NCBI GenBank assembly: GCA_023145575.1
Contig: JAGLDN010000190.1
Coordinates: 1-18,344, forward strand
Direction: 5' to 3'
DNA length: 18,344 bases
Origin: Psychromonas sp.
GTDB lineage: Bacteria; Pseudomonadota; Gammaproteobacteria; Enterobacterales; Psychromonadaceae
A model generated the notes under the pieces. The model did no database searches. It saw nothing but the letters and a program-made list of their open reading frames with translations, and had not been told where the DNA came from. A program made the position numbers and the translations under genes. This document shows positions 1-6,689 of the stretch, in pieces; positions within the stretch are counted from its first letter, which is position 1, and the number at the start of each line of letters is the position of its first letter.

Positions 1-277
1 ACTCAGATCAAGGTGTTCAATATAGTGCGAATTTATTCAAAAATTGTTTATCGCTTCACTGCATAACTCAGAGCATGAGCCGAAGAGGGAACTGCTGGGA
101 CAACGTTGTTCAGGAGCGCTTTTTTAGAAGCTTAAAAAGAGAATATCTAAATGGTTTGAGCTTCATCAATCATGATGCTGTAATTCAAGCTACCGTGTTC
201 TATATTCGCTATTACATTCATCACTTGGTTATAATACGCCAGATGAAACAAGAAGAGATTTTAAAAATGTGGCTTAG
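1..277 (+). pseudogene. IS3-family transposase (OrfB, DDE integrase core), partial and frameshifted
   Basis: The reading frame is open from base 3 and runs past the ATG at 75, so that ATG is internal. The peptide has HSDQG-like residues at the start (SDQGVQYS), then SMSRRGNCWDN and QERFFRSLKREYL. These are hallmarks of the C-terminal half of the IS3/IS150 integrase core, with the catalytic Glu in the QERFF stretch. Near base 214 the homology moves to another frame: bases 215-277 read HSSLGYNTPDETRRDF and end at TAG 275-277, the normal end of this family. The usual N-x-x-R-P residues before HSSLGY are missing, which points to a small internal deletion that also shifted the frame. Read without the correction, the frame would run to a stop at 297-299. 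Confidence 0.85.
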
Positions 278-284
278 AAACCAT

Positions 285-302
285 CCAAAAAAAACTTGAC
301 CA
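285..302 (+). repeat. Probable right terminal inverted repeat of the IS3-type element
   Basis: The 18-bp sequence CCAAAAAAAACTTGACCA lies just after the transposase stop. It ends in CA, the conserved outer dinucleotide of IS3-family ends (TG...CA). The partner repeat is outside the window, so this rests on position and terminal bases only. Confidence 0.45.
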
Positions 303-387
303 TTATAGCCGATCTAAAAAGCTTCGAATGCTAAATTTGAATTTTTAACACAAATATCCAAAGCGTTTCTTAATTTTACTATTTCGT

Positions 388-672
388 TCAGACTAAATTC
401 ATAGTTGTAGACTGATCCAAATAAGAGATTATGTGTTTTACTAGCGCACGCTCAAGAAAATATCTTACAATATTACCTCTTTGCTAAGCGGAGTTAAGGG
501 TTGGTTGTAAATCTGGACTAATAATCGGCGCACCCGTATTACGGTTTGCCTTCTAAGCAGCACTAAAAAGCTCTTTTCTATTTTCTTTATTTTGAACAAA
601 TGAAATCGTCATCATACTAAATACCGTTGGTGACATACGATGCACAAATTTCATATCTTTGCGTTGCTTCAT
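388..672 (-). pseudogene. Decayed small reading frame downstream of the DUF481 gene
   Basis: On the minus strand a 95-codon frame starts at ATG 672 (MKQRKDMKFVHRMSP...), only three bases after the stop of the preceding gene, and ends at TGA 388-390. Two TAG codons interrupt it, the first at 553-555. The peptide between and after the stops (NTGAPIISPDLQ, QRGNIVRYFLERALVKH) has the composition of real protein rather than random translation, which suggests a recently broken gene. I do not recognise the family. The first 39 codons could also stand as a short intact peptide gene. No convincing ribosome binding site precedes the ATG, so any translation would depend on coupling. The IS remnant lies just beyond. 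Apart from this frame, 303-675 shows nothing I can name. Confidence 0.35.
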
Positions 673-675
673 ATT

Positions 676-1887
676 TTAAAAGGCATACAGCAGTGTCAAA
701 TCGCTTGAATACTCATCCCTAAGCGTGTCTTCGGGAACATTTTCTGTATATTTATATTCAAATTCAAAGACTGCAAATAATTTTCTATAAATTTTATTTT
801 GCATTTGTAAATTAGTCAAATAAATATTATTTTTATGACCAATCTCTGTGACAGAATCAAATTTAAATTGCAGTGACTCAGAAGAAACATATTGATAACT
901 AAAATTTAAACGCCCTATATATTCATTGATGCGGACCGAATCTTCGCCAATATTTGGCATGGAAGAGCGGTAACCAGGACCAATTTCGATGAGTAAATTA
1001 TGCTTTTTAGTATTAATAATGGTGCGCCCATACCCAACTGAATAAATATACTCTTTATTGTAGCTTGCAAAATGGCTTCTATTGAGATCTGACCGATAAA
1101 ATATCGTGCTAACTGGCGTTAAATTGTGGTCATATTGCAACTGCCATCTTGCTTTGTTAGTTGTTGCCAGTTCATCTGTATTTACATACTTAAAATCAAA
1201 ATCACTATTTAACTTATATTTAAGGGGATCAGTGTATGTCATCAATAAACGACCATTCAAACCCTTTTGTAATTGATTATCTTGCTCATAGTTAAAACCA
1301 AATTCAACGGCTCCGGTTAAGTTATCCCATTTGCTTGGGGCTTTAATATTTAAGGATGTAGCATTAGGATCAATGCCTTGTTTATTTGTCTGCTCCGGAT
1401 CTGGCTGTTTTTTTATATTAGTGGTGATGAGATCAGGCTGTGCTTCAATGAGCGACTTGACTTGTTCGACATCTGAAAGCATGGGTGGCGGCTGCATAGC
1501 GATCTGAAGTTTTGCTGTAGTAGCTTTTAGGTCGGAAATTTCTTTATCTTTATCTTTTACTTGTTGTTTTGCTACTTTGCTTTCTTGAGCCAGTCGTTTA
1601 TTTTGCTGATTTAGGTGTACAATTATCTTGTATTGCGCCGTATTTTCTCTTTCTAATTGCTTTGTATCTGCACCTATAAATTCAACTTTTTTATTTGAAC
1701 TAAAGACTGGTTGCCTTAAGGAAAATCTCTTAAGATCATCACTATTTTTACGCGATTGGTTTACTTTATTTTTGGAAAGATGTCTAACTTGTGGATGTTT
1801 TTTTTTATCTAAATGCTGATTTAGGTAAAGACTTGCAGACACAAAAATCGCACTGGCACAAGAGAGAGTAATGAGTAAATAATTCAA
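676..1887 (-). CDS. DUF481-type outer-membrane beta-barrel protein with N-terminal anchor and coiled coil
   Basis: This 403-residue protein has three parts. Residues 3-22 are hydrophobic (YLLITLSCASAIFVSASLYL) and act as a signal peptide or signal anchor. A basic, polar stretch follows, then a Lys/Glu/Gln-rich segment at about 76-128 that should form a coiled coil. From about 190 the sequence alternates polar and aromatic residues in strand-like blocks (GAVEFGFNYEQ, GRLLMTYTD, YKLNSDFDFKYV) and ends in LTLLYAF, a typical outer-membrane C-terminal strand. This resembles the DUF481/YdiY-like family of salt-induced outer-membrane proteins, which are usually only about 250 residues; the extra N-terminal part is unusual. 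No ATG is available in frame: the likely start is TTG at 1885-1887, without a clear Shine-Dalgarno, so the start is uncertain. Function is unknown; a barrel reaching across the periplasm is inference. Confidence 0.7.
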   Translation of the reverse strand: MNYLLITLSCASAIFVSASLYLNQHLDKKKHPQVRHLSKNKVNQSRKNSDDLKRFSLRQPVFSSNKKVEFIGADTKQLERENTAQYKIIVHLNQQNKRLAQESKVAKQQVKDKDKEISDLKATTAKLQIAMQPPPMLSDVEQVKSLIEAQPDLITTNIKKQPDPEQTNKQGIDPNATSLNIKAPSKWDNLTGAVEFGFNYEQDNQLQKGLNGRLLMTYTDPLKYKLNSDFDFKYVNTDELATTNKARWQLQYDHNLTPVSTIFYRSDLNRSHFASYNKEYIYSVGYGRTIINTKKHNLLIEIGPGYRSSMPNIGEDSVRINEYIGRLNFSYQYVSSESLQFKFDSVTEIGHKNNIYLTNLQMQNKIYRKLFAVFEFEYKYTENVPEDTLRDEYSSDLTLLYAF

Positions 1888-2183
1888 TTTTAAATTTAAA
1901 CCAATGACAATAAATAGCTTTTTTCAAAAATATTGCTCAAAATTAGTGGCGATTCGTATAAGCTTTCTTAAACCTGTCATCAGTACAAAATTCAAGTTTT
2001 TAGTTTAATTATATTCATAGCGTTGACTACAATATATAGCAACAACCTATCAACTTTTTATTGTAATTAAATCATTTCTGAGCGTAAGATTTAAAACTAA
2101 TTTAATATAATTGATATTACCTCGTAAAATAATAATTTTATTGCTTGATGATATAATTTTATAAAAAAATATGCAATAAAATC

Positions 2184-2212
2184 TTGTACCAATTAGCAAT
2201 TAAATGTAGAAT
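2184..2212 (+). promoter_or_regulatory. Sigma-70-like promoter of the rpsF cluster
   Basis: TTGTAC at 2184-2189 and TAGAAT at 2207-2212 are separated by exactly 17 bases. They lie about 100 bases upstream of rpsF in an AT-rich gap. Both hexamers match four or five of six consensus bases. Transcription would start near 2219 and give a leader of about 90 bases. Other AT-rich hexamers in 1888-2310 fit less well. The rest of that gap contains only AT-rich sequence, including a TATAAT on the minus strand at 2008-2013 that could serve the DUF481 gene. Confidence 0.45.
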
Positions 2213-2247
2213 CCACGTTATTAAATCAGTCAACCTTTTTGTTCCTT

Positions 2248-2283
2248 GCTTCTATTTGGTACGACTGAGCCAATCTAGGAAGC
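2248..2283 (+). promoter_or_regulatory. Leader hairpin upstream of rpsF, possible autoregulatory site
   Basis: GCTTC (2248-2252) can pair with GAAGC (2279-2283), and TTGG (2256-2259) with CCAA (2270-2273). This gives an interrupted stem in the leader, just before the CCCG and the Shine-Dalgarno TAAGGAG (2294-2300). Many bacteria regulate this operon by binding of the S6:S18 complex to an rpsF leader structure. Whether this hairpin is that structure is inference; I could not confirm the conserved bulge. Confidence 0.3.
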
Positions 2284-2310
2284 TACTAACCCGTAAGGAG
2301 CGATTTTTAT

Positions 2311-2973
2311 ATGCGTCATTATGAAATCGTATTCATGGTTCACCCAGATCAGAGTGAGAAAGTCAATAGTATGATCGAACGTTACAAAGCTTCTATTAAA
2401 GAAGCTGGCGGTTTGATTCATCGTTTAGAAGATTGGGGGCGGCGTCAACTCGCATACCCTATAAACAAACTACATAAAGCTCACTATGTTCTTATGAACA
2501 TTGAAGCAGAGCAAGGCTTTATCGATGAAATGGAAAAATCTTTTCGTTTTAACGATGCAGTAATCCGTAATATGATCATGCGTACTAAAGTGGCTTTTAC
2601 TGCAATATCTTCAATAGCGAAAGCTAAGGATGAACGTCCTGAGTACCCTCGTACTCGGCCTCCAGAAGCTGAGCCAAAGGCTAAGTCAGAAGCTGAGCCA
2701 AAGGCTAAGTCAGAAGCTGAGCCAAAGGCTAAGTCAGAAGCTGAGCCAAAGGCTAAGTCAGAAGCTGAGCCAAAGGCTAAGTCAGCAGCTGAGCCAAAGG
2801 CTAAATCAGTAGCTGAGCCAAAGGCTAAATCAGTAGCTGAGCCAAAGGCTAAGTCAAAAGCTGAGCCAAAGGCTAAATCAGAAGCTGAGCCAAAGGCTAA
2901 GTCAAAAGCTGAGCCAAAGGCTAAGTCAGAAGTTAAGCCAAAGACTAAGCCAGAAACTAAACCAGAAGCATAA
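2311..2973 (+). CDS. rpsF: 30S ribosomal protein S6 with long repetitive C-terminal tail
   Basis: S6 binds the central domain of 16S rRNA in the small subunit as a pair with S18. Residues 1-110 match the E. coli protein very closely (MRHYEIVFMVHPDQSE, HRLEDWGRRQLAYPINKLH, YVLMN, FRFNDAVIR, KAKDER). A strong Shine-Dalgarno, AAGGAG, sits 10 bases before the ATG. Normal S6 has about 95-135 residues; this one has 220. The extra part, from about residue 119, is 11 near-perfect octapeptides of the type E-A-E-P-K-A-K-S, followed by a decayed one and Lys/Pro/Glu residues at the end. The tail carries equal numbers of Glu and Lys, so it is probably an unstructured polyampholyte. In E. coli the S6 C-terminus is modified with extra glutamates by RimK; whether that happens here is unknown. 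It heads the four-gene cluster with priB, rpsR and rplI. Confidence 0.98.
   Translation: MRHYEIVFMVHPDQSEKVNSMIERYKASIKEAGGLIHRLEDWGRRQLAYPINKLHKAHYVLMNIEAEQGFIDEMEKSFRFNDAVIRNMIMRTKVAFTAISSIAKAKDERPEYPRTRPPEAEPKAKSEAEPKAKSEAEPKAKSEAEPKAKSEAEPKAKSAAEPKAKSVAEPKAKSVAEPKAKSKAEPKAKSEAEPKAKSKAEPKAKSEVKPKTKPETKPEA
2665..2952 (+). repeat. 24-bp in-frame tandem repeat (about 12 units) inside rpsF
   Basis: The unit GAAGCTGAGCCAAAGGCTAAGTCA is repeated head to tail from 2665. Eleven units are nearly identical to 2928, and a twelfth, diverged one ends at 2952. Changes cluster at the first codon of the unit (Glu, Ala, Val or Lys) and at one silent third position. Because 24 is a multiple of three, gain or loss of a unit keeps the rpsF frame, so the tail length could vary between strains. 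The repeat also keeps other frames open, including a long spurious frame on the minus strand. Confidence 0.95.
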
Positions 2974-2981
2974 GTTATTTC

Positions 2982-3287
2982 GTGACTGATAACGTTTTGC
3001 GGCTCTCTGGTGTAATCACTGAAAAGCCTACATTTAAGAAGAGTCCGAGTGGTGTTCAACACTGTCTGTTTTCGATAGAACATCGCTCAATGCAAAAAGA
3101 AGCAGAGTTTTCACGCAATGCGTTTTGTTATATGCCCATTGTAGTCAGTGGAAACCTTGTTAATCAGTTAAAAAATCATATATCGAAAGGTATGCACATC
3201 CAGGTAAGTGGTTTTATCACTTTCCAACAAAGCGCCAATAAACTTGGTAAATTAGTTTTGCATGCTCAGTACATAGAACATATTTGA
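2982..3287 (+). CDS. priB: Primosomal replication protein N (PriB)
   Basis: PriB is a small dimeric OB-fold single-strand DNA-binding protein that bridges PriA and DnaT during restart of collapsed replication forks. The 101-residue product matches E. coli PriB (104 residues) in length and along its whole length: LSGVITEKP, KSPSGVQHCLFSIEHRS, FCYMPIVVSGN, VSGFI and LHAQYIE. The start is GTG, eight bases after the rpsF stop, with no clear Shine-Dalgarno, so translation is probably coupled to rpsF. Its place between rpsF and rpsR is the standard one in this lineage. Confidence 0.95.
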   Translation: MTDNVLRLSGVITEKPTFKKSPSGVQHCLFSIEHRSMQKEAEFSRNAFCYMPIVVSGNLVNQLKNHISKGMHIQVSGFITFQQSANKLGKLVLHAQYIEHI

Positions 3288-3296
3288 GGATATATC

Positions 3297-3524
3297 ATGG
3301 CCCGTTACTTCCGGCGTCGTAAATACTGTCGCTTCACTGCTGAAGGTATTACCGAAATTGATTATAAAGACATTGTGATGTTAAAAAATTACATCACTGA
3401 AAGTGGTAAAATTGTGCCTAGTCGCATTACTGGTACAAGTTCAAAATATCAACGTCAACTAGCGCGCGCTATAAAGCGGGCACGCTACTTGTCACTATTA
3501 CCTTATACTGACTTACACAAGTAA
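3297..3524 (+). CDS. rpsR: 30S ribosomal protein S18
   Basis: S18 binds 16S rRNA together with S6 in the platform of the small subunit. The 75-residue product has the same length as the E. coli protein and is almost identical to it: MARYFRRRKYCRFTAEG, EIDYKDI, LKNYITESGKIVPSRITG, YQRQLARAIKRARYLSLLPYTD. GAGGA lies about eight bases before the ATG. It follows priB after nine bases and is clearly in the same transcript. Confidence 0.99.
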   Translation: MARYFRRRKYCRFTAEGITEIDYKDIVMLKNYITESGKIVPSRITGTSSKYQRQLARAIKRARYLSLLPYTDLHK

Positions 3525-3540
3525 ATAGGAGCAATTGGTT

Positions 3541-3993
3541 ATGGAAATAATTTTACAAGATACAATTGCTAAGCTTGGTAAACTTGGTGATAAAGTGAAA
3601 GTTAAAGCTGGTTACGCGCGTAACTTTCTTTTCCCACAAAAAAAAGCAGTCCCTGCAAACAAAGCTAATTTAGCAACGTTTGAATTACAACGTACTGAGC
3701 TAGAAGCTAAACAAACTGCTAACCTTGATGCTGCTACAGCACGTGGTCTGGAGCTAGAAGCTTTAGATAACATTGTTATCACATCTAAAGCGGGTGATGA
3801 AGGTAAACTATTTGGTTCAATCGGTACGCGTAATATTGCTGATGCAATTTCTGCGGCTGGTGTCGCTGTAATTAAAAGTGAAATTCGTCTTCCTGATGGT
3901 GCACTACGACACACAGGTACTTATCCAGTGAGTGTTTCGGTTCACTCTGAGGTAACGGTTATTGTTACTATCGACGTTGCATCTTCAGAGTGA
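3541..3993 (+). CDS. rplI: 50S ribosomal protein L9
   Basis: L9 binds 23S rRNA near the base of the L1 stalk through its N-terminal domain and reaches outward through a long helix to a second RNA-binding domain. The 150-residue product has the typical length, the N-terminal motif GDKVKVKAGYARNFLFP, a helical linker (residues 40-75) and the C-terminal block KAGDEGKLFGSIGTR. The start is ATG 3541: AGGAG at 3527-3531 is nine bases before it, the right spacing. A TTG at 3535 in the same frame lies only three bases from that site and is rejected. It is the last gene of the cluster and is followed by a terminator. Confidence 0.98.
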   Translation: MEIILQDTIAKLGKLGDKVKVKAGYARNFLFPQKKAVPANKANLATFELQRTELEAKQTANLDAATARGLELEALDNIVITSKAGDEGKLFGSIGTRNIADAISAAGVAVIKSEIRLPDGALRHTGTYPVSVSVHSEVTVIVTIDVASSE

Positions 3994-4050
3994 TTGGTCA
4001 GTTTAATTAACTTAGTGACATGCATGAAATGTAGCAATGTTTGTTAGCTA

Positions 4051-4083
4051 AAAAAATACCTGCATTTGAGTGGGTATTTTTTT
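4051..4083 (+). terminator. Rho-independent terminator of the rpsF-rplI cluster
   Basis: AAAAAATACC (4051-4060) pairs with GGTATTTTTT (4073-4082) across a loop of about 12 bases, and the T-run closes the structure. It lies 57 bases after the rplI stop. The A-run before the stem makes it partly usable in both directions, but no nearby minus-strand gene ends here. Confidence 0.85.
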
Positions 4084-4107
4084 CTGCCTTTTTTCCTGCT
4101 AAAGCTT

Positions 4108-4145
4108 GTTGACCTTTATAGAGCCTGTTGACCTTTCTAGAGCCT
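4108..4145. repeat. 19-bp direct tandem repeat after rplI
   Basis: GTTGACCTTTATAGAGCCT (4108-4126) is followed at once by GTTGACCTTTCTAGAGCCT (4127-4145), with a single mismatch. A shorter, diverged third copy may begin with CTTGAAC at 4146. It lies in the gap between the terminator and the methyltransferase gene. The rest of that gap, to 4342, shows nothing else I can support. Confidence 0.7.
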
Positions 4146-4342
4146 CTTGAACATTGATACTCAAACCTCTCTACATATTATTTATAGCAATTACATTAAG
4201 ATTAAAAATCAGCAAGACTGATTTTACACAGGCACGAAGCATAAAATCGAGCGATAAATAGCTTGCAATTCACTGATTAATTTAACAAAACGCAATGAAA
4301 AACAACAGTGTTGGACAGAGTTGCTTATCTACAAAATTCAGA

Positions 4343-5410
4343 TTAACCTGCTTCTAACTCTAACAGAGTATGCCCTAAGCCAATATTGTCAGTTCGTGTT
4401 GAGACGTTAAATCCAGCCTGCTCCACAATTTCTAAGAAATCACTACTACGATAAAAACGGCTATTACCATTGGCTAAACAGGTGAAATAAAGTGACGTCG
4501 CATTAAGGCTTAATGTTGCCGCCTCATACTTCTGAGCATCCCAAAATAACTCTAAAATATAAACTTTAGCATCATGTTTCATCGCTTTGCGTATACGCAG
4601 CAAAATACTCAAAATTTCCATCGGTGAGAAACAGTCTAAAAATTGACTCATCCACCATACATCCGCGCCAGTAGGCAACGCTAATGTTTTATCTAACAAA
4701 TTCATGGGATAATGCGTAATGCGATCTGCAAAACCCGCTTCAGCGACATTTTTAATCGCCACTTCAATTTGTTGGGGCAAATCAATAATGGTCATCTCAA
4801 CATCTTTGTCATAATTAACACATTTTAAAGACCACTTTCCGGTATTACCACCGATGTCAAAAATACGCTTCGGCTTGTTGACAAATACTTTTTTAAGCAA
4901 AAACGGAAAAGAGCGATCGGAATAAAAATGGTCAAATTCAAACCAACTCTTTCTCGTTTTTTCGGGTAAGCGAGGAAGGCCTTCATAAATAGTTGACCAA
5001 TCACCAAACTCTTTCAATCCTGCGGGGGTCCCATTTTTAATTGCTTGTGTTAAATGAATCATTCCGGCATAGCAAACATCTGCAATAAAATTAAAATTTA
5101 CGCGAGTCATACCATCATGTAGTAAAAAGAAACCTAATTTAGCAATCACGTAGTTTGGTTTATCCCATGTTACAATATATGCGCTAAGTGCCATGTCTAA
5201 TAATACTTTTACACCGTATTCTGAAACACCAGATAACTCGCTAATTTGTTGCGCATTAAGTCCCTCGTCCTTTGCTTCATCGAGTACTTTTAAAATGTCT
5301 AAATCACGCAATGTGCGTGCCGCATGAAAGATAATCGGTGAAAATGCAAGTGTTTGAGCTTGTATTTTTGCGTCTAATGTTGAATATGGATCATTTTTAA
5401 AATTTGTCAT
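4343..5410 (-). CDS. SAM-dependent O-methyltransferase, family 2 type
   Basis: This 355-residue protein has the two-domain layout of small-molecule O-methyltransferases. An N-terminal winged-helix dimerisation domain covers about residues 20-95 (ARTLRDLDILKVLDEA, ISELSGVSEYGVKVLLD). A Rossmann-type catalytic domain follows from about 180. The SAM-binding glycine motif is FDIGGNTGKWS at 184-194, and the acidic residue expected to hold the ribose is in IIDLPQQ (Asp210). The later blocks WWMSQFLDCFS and VYILELFW fit the family. The substrate is probably a hydroxylated aromatic or carboxylated compound, by family analogy. It starts 13 bases after the stop of the upstream halogenase-like gene, with no strong Shine-Dalgarno, so the two form one operon. 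Similar neighbours occur in aryl-polyene and flexirubin pigment clusters; that link is inference from memory, not a search. Confidence 0.85.
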   Translation of the reverse strand: MTNFKNDPYSTLDAKIQAQTLAFSPIIFHAARTLRDLDILKVLDEAKDEGLNAQQISELSGVSEYGVKVLLDMALSAYIVTWDKPNYVIAKLGFFLLHDGMTRVNFNFIADVCYAGMIHLTQAIKNGTPAGLKEFGDWSTIYEGLPRLPEKTRKSWFEFDHFYSDRSFPFLLKKVFVNKPKRIFDIGGNTGKWSLKCVNYDKDVEMTIIDLPQQIEVAIKNVAEAGFADRITHYPMNLLDKTLALPTGADVWWMSQFLDCFSPMEILSILLRIRKAMKHDAKVYILELFWDAQKYEAATLSLNATSLYFTCLANGNSRFYRSSDFLEIVEQAGFNVSTRTDNIGLGHTLLELEAG

Positions 5411-5423
5411 AATTTACTTTTTA

Positions 5424-6668
5424 TTAAGATTTACAGAGCTCGAATACATTATTTAAATGCCGTGAAGGTGCAATAACAAAAGGATTTTTTCCATCCCACG
5501 CGTAACCAGCTAAAATAGAGCAGATCATTTCTTTTATTTTCTTACTGGGGTTAGGGTATAAAATGACGTCTTGAAATGCACCAGAGTACCAGCCCTCAAC
5601 ACAACAACGGAAAGCATCAACACCCACCATTAATGGTTTTTCATAGTCATCTCGCCAATTAACTGTTTCACCTGAGAATTTTCGTATCAGCGTATCGGCT
5701 GCAAGCTCTGCTGATTTCATGGCGATAGTGACACCAGATGAAAATACAGGATCCAAAAACTCACCAGCATTACCTAGTAATGCAAATTTCTCATCACAAA
5801 GTTTTTGGGCCTTTGCTGAATAGCCTAAAGCTTCACCAATTTCGTTGGTGTAATTGGCATTTTTAAGCAGCCGATTTAACTCCCCTTCCTCATTAATGAG
5901 TTGCTGTAACGCCAGTTTGTTATCACTTGAGTAGTTCACTAAAAATGACTCTTTTGCAACAACACCGACAGAGCAAGTACCATTACTAAAGGGGATCAGC
6001 CAATACCAAACTTCATGATCATCTGGATGAATGGCAATCAAAATTTTATCACGATCAAAATGTCCATCATTTAGAATATTATCTTTAACATGAGTAAAAA
6101 TAGATTTTCGTGGTATAAAGCTTGACGGCTCTTCAAGATCTAGTAAACGCGGTAAAACACGCGCAGATCCACTGGCATCTAATACAAAATCAGCTTCAAT
6201 TTGATACTCCTTACCTGCTTCGTTAATAATGCTAAGCAATACTTTATAATCAAAATTAATATCAATCAGTTTGTGTTGATAACGGATCTCAGCACCTTGT
6301 TTTTGTACTTCATCGGCAAGTATTTTATCAAATTTTCCACGCTGTACTTGATAGGTTGTACTCCCTCCCTCAGTAAATTTATTACTAAAATCAAACTCAC
6401 TAAAACGACCTGCTTTATGAAATAAAGCACCATTTTTCAATTGAAAGCTAGCCTTGTCAACTACATCTAATAGGTTAGCTTTTTTAATTATTTCCATGCA
6501 AGCGGGTAATAAGCTTTCACCAATAGAAAACCGAGGGAACAGTGACTTTTCAATCACAACAACATCGATATTTTTTTGTTGAAGCAAGGCGGCTGCAATG
6601 GCTCCTGATGGACCTGCACCGATAATGACAACTTGTGTTTGTTGTTTTGTTAACAAAATATTATCCAT
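5424..6668 (-). CDS. Flavin-dependent halogenase-like FAD oxidoreductase
   Basis: The 414-residue protein binds FAD through GAGPSG (17-22) in a Rossmann fold at the N-terminus, followed by GESLLP (50-55), typical of the halogenase/geranylgeranyl-reductase group. WYWLIP at 221-226 matches WxWxIP, a hallmark of flavin-dependent halogenases. Lys85 in FHKAGRF is a candidate for the catalytic lysine. The C-terminal FAD motif reads LLGNAGEFLDPVFSSGV (298-314), with Asn where most members have Asp in GD. Family members use reduced flavin and oxygen to chlorinate or brominate aromatic rings; some relatives are oxidases or reductases instead, so halogenation is not certain. No partner flavin reductase is nearby. 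It leads a two-gene operon with the methyltransferase, which suggests tailoring of the same molecule. The ATG has no strong Shine-Dalgarno. Confidence 0.8.
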   Translation of the reverse strand: MDNILLTKQQTQVVIIGAGPSGAIAAALLQQKNIDVVVIEKSLFPRFSIGESLLPACMEIIKKANLLDVVDKASFQLKNGALFHKAGRFSEFDFSNKFTEGGSTTYQVQRGKFDKILADEVQKQGAEIRYQHKLIDINFDYKVLLSIINEAGKEYQIEADFVLDASGSARVLPRLLDLEEPSSFIPRKSIFTHVKDNILNDGHFDRDKILIAIHPDDHEVWYWLIPFSNGTCSVGVVAKESFLVNYSSDNKLALQQLINEEGELNRLLKNANYTNEIGEALGYSAKAQKLCDEKFALLGNAGEFLDPVFSSGVTIAMKSAELAADTLIRKFSGETVNWRDDYEKPLMVGVDAFRCCVEGWYSGAFQDVILYPNPSKKIKEMICSILAGYAWDGKNPFVIAPSRHLNNVFELCKS

Positions 6669-6689
6669 TTATAATCATAGGGTTAGATG

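Larger units (their letters stand above)
1..302 (+). mobile_element. IS3-family insertion sequence, right-end remnant
   Basis: The left edge cuts into an insertion sequence of the IS3 type. It contains the 3' part of a transposase gene (1-277). It then has a probable right terminal repeat at 285-302, CCAAAAAAAACTTGACCA, which ends in CA as IS3-family ends do. The left end lies outside the window, so the matching inverted repeat and the target duplication cannot be checked. The transposase is frameshifted, so this copy should not move by itself. Confidence 0.7.

Noticed and set aside
388..672. TAG reassignment to explain in-frame stops
   Set aside because: TAG stops also end recognisable coding ends, such as the corrected transposase frame, and the broken frames sit in decayed regions, so pseudogenes are simpler.
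2665..2952. Repeat array considered as CRISPR
   Set aside because: The units are contiguous with no spacers and lie in frame inside rpsF.
2484..3083. Long minus-strand frame opposite rpsF (199 codons, repetitive)
   Set aside because: It is kept open only by the 24-bp repeat and lies opposite a clear ribosomal gene with a strong ribosome site.
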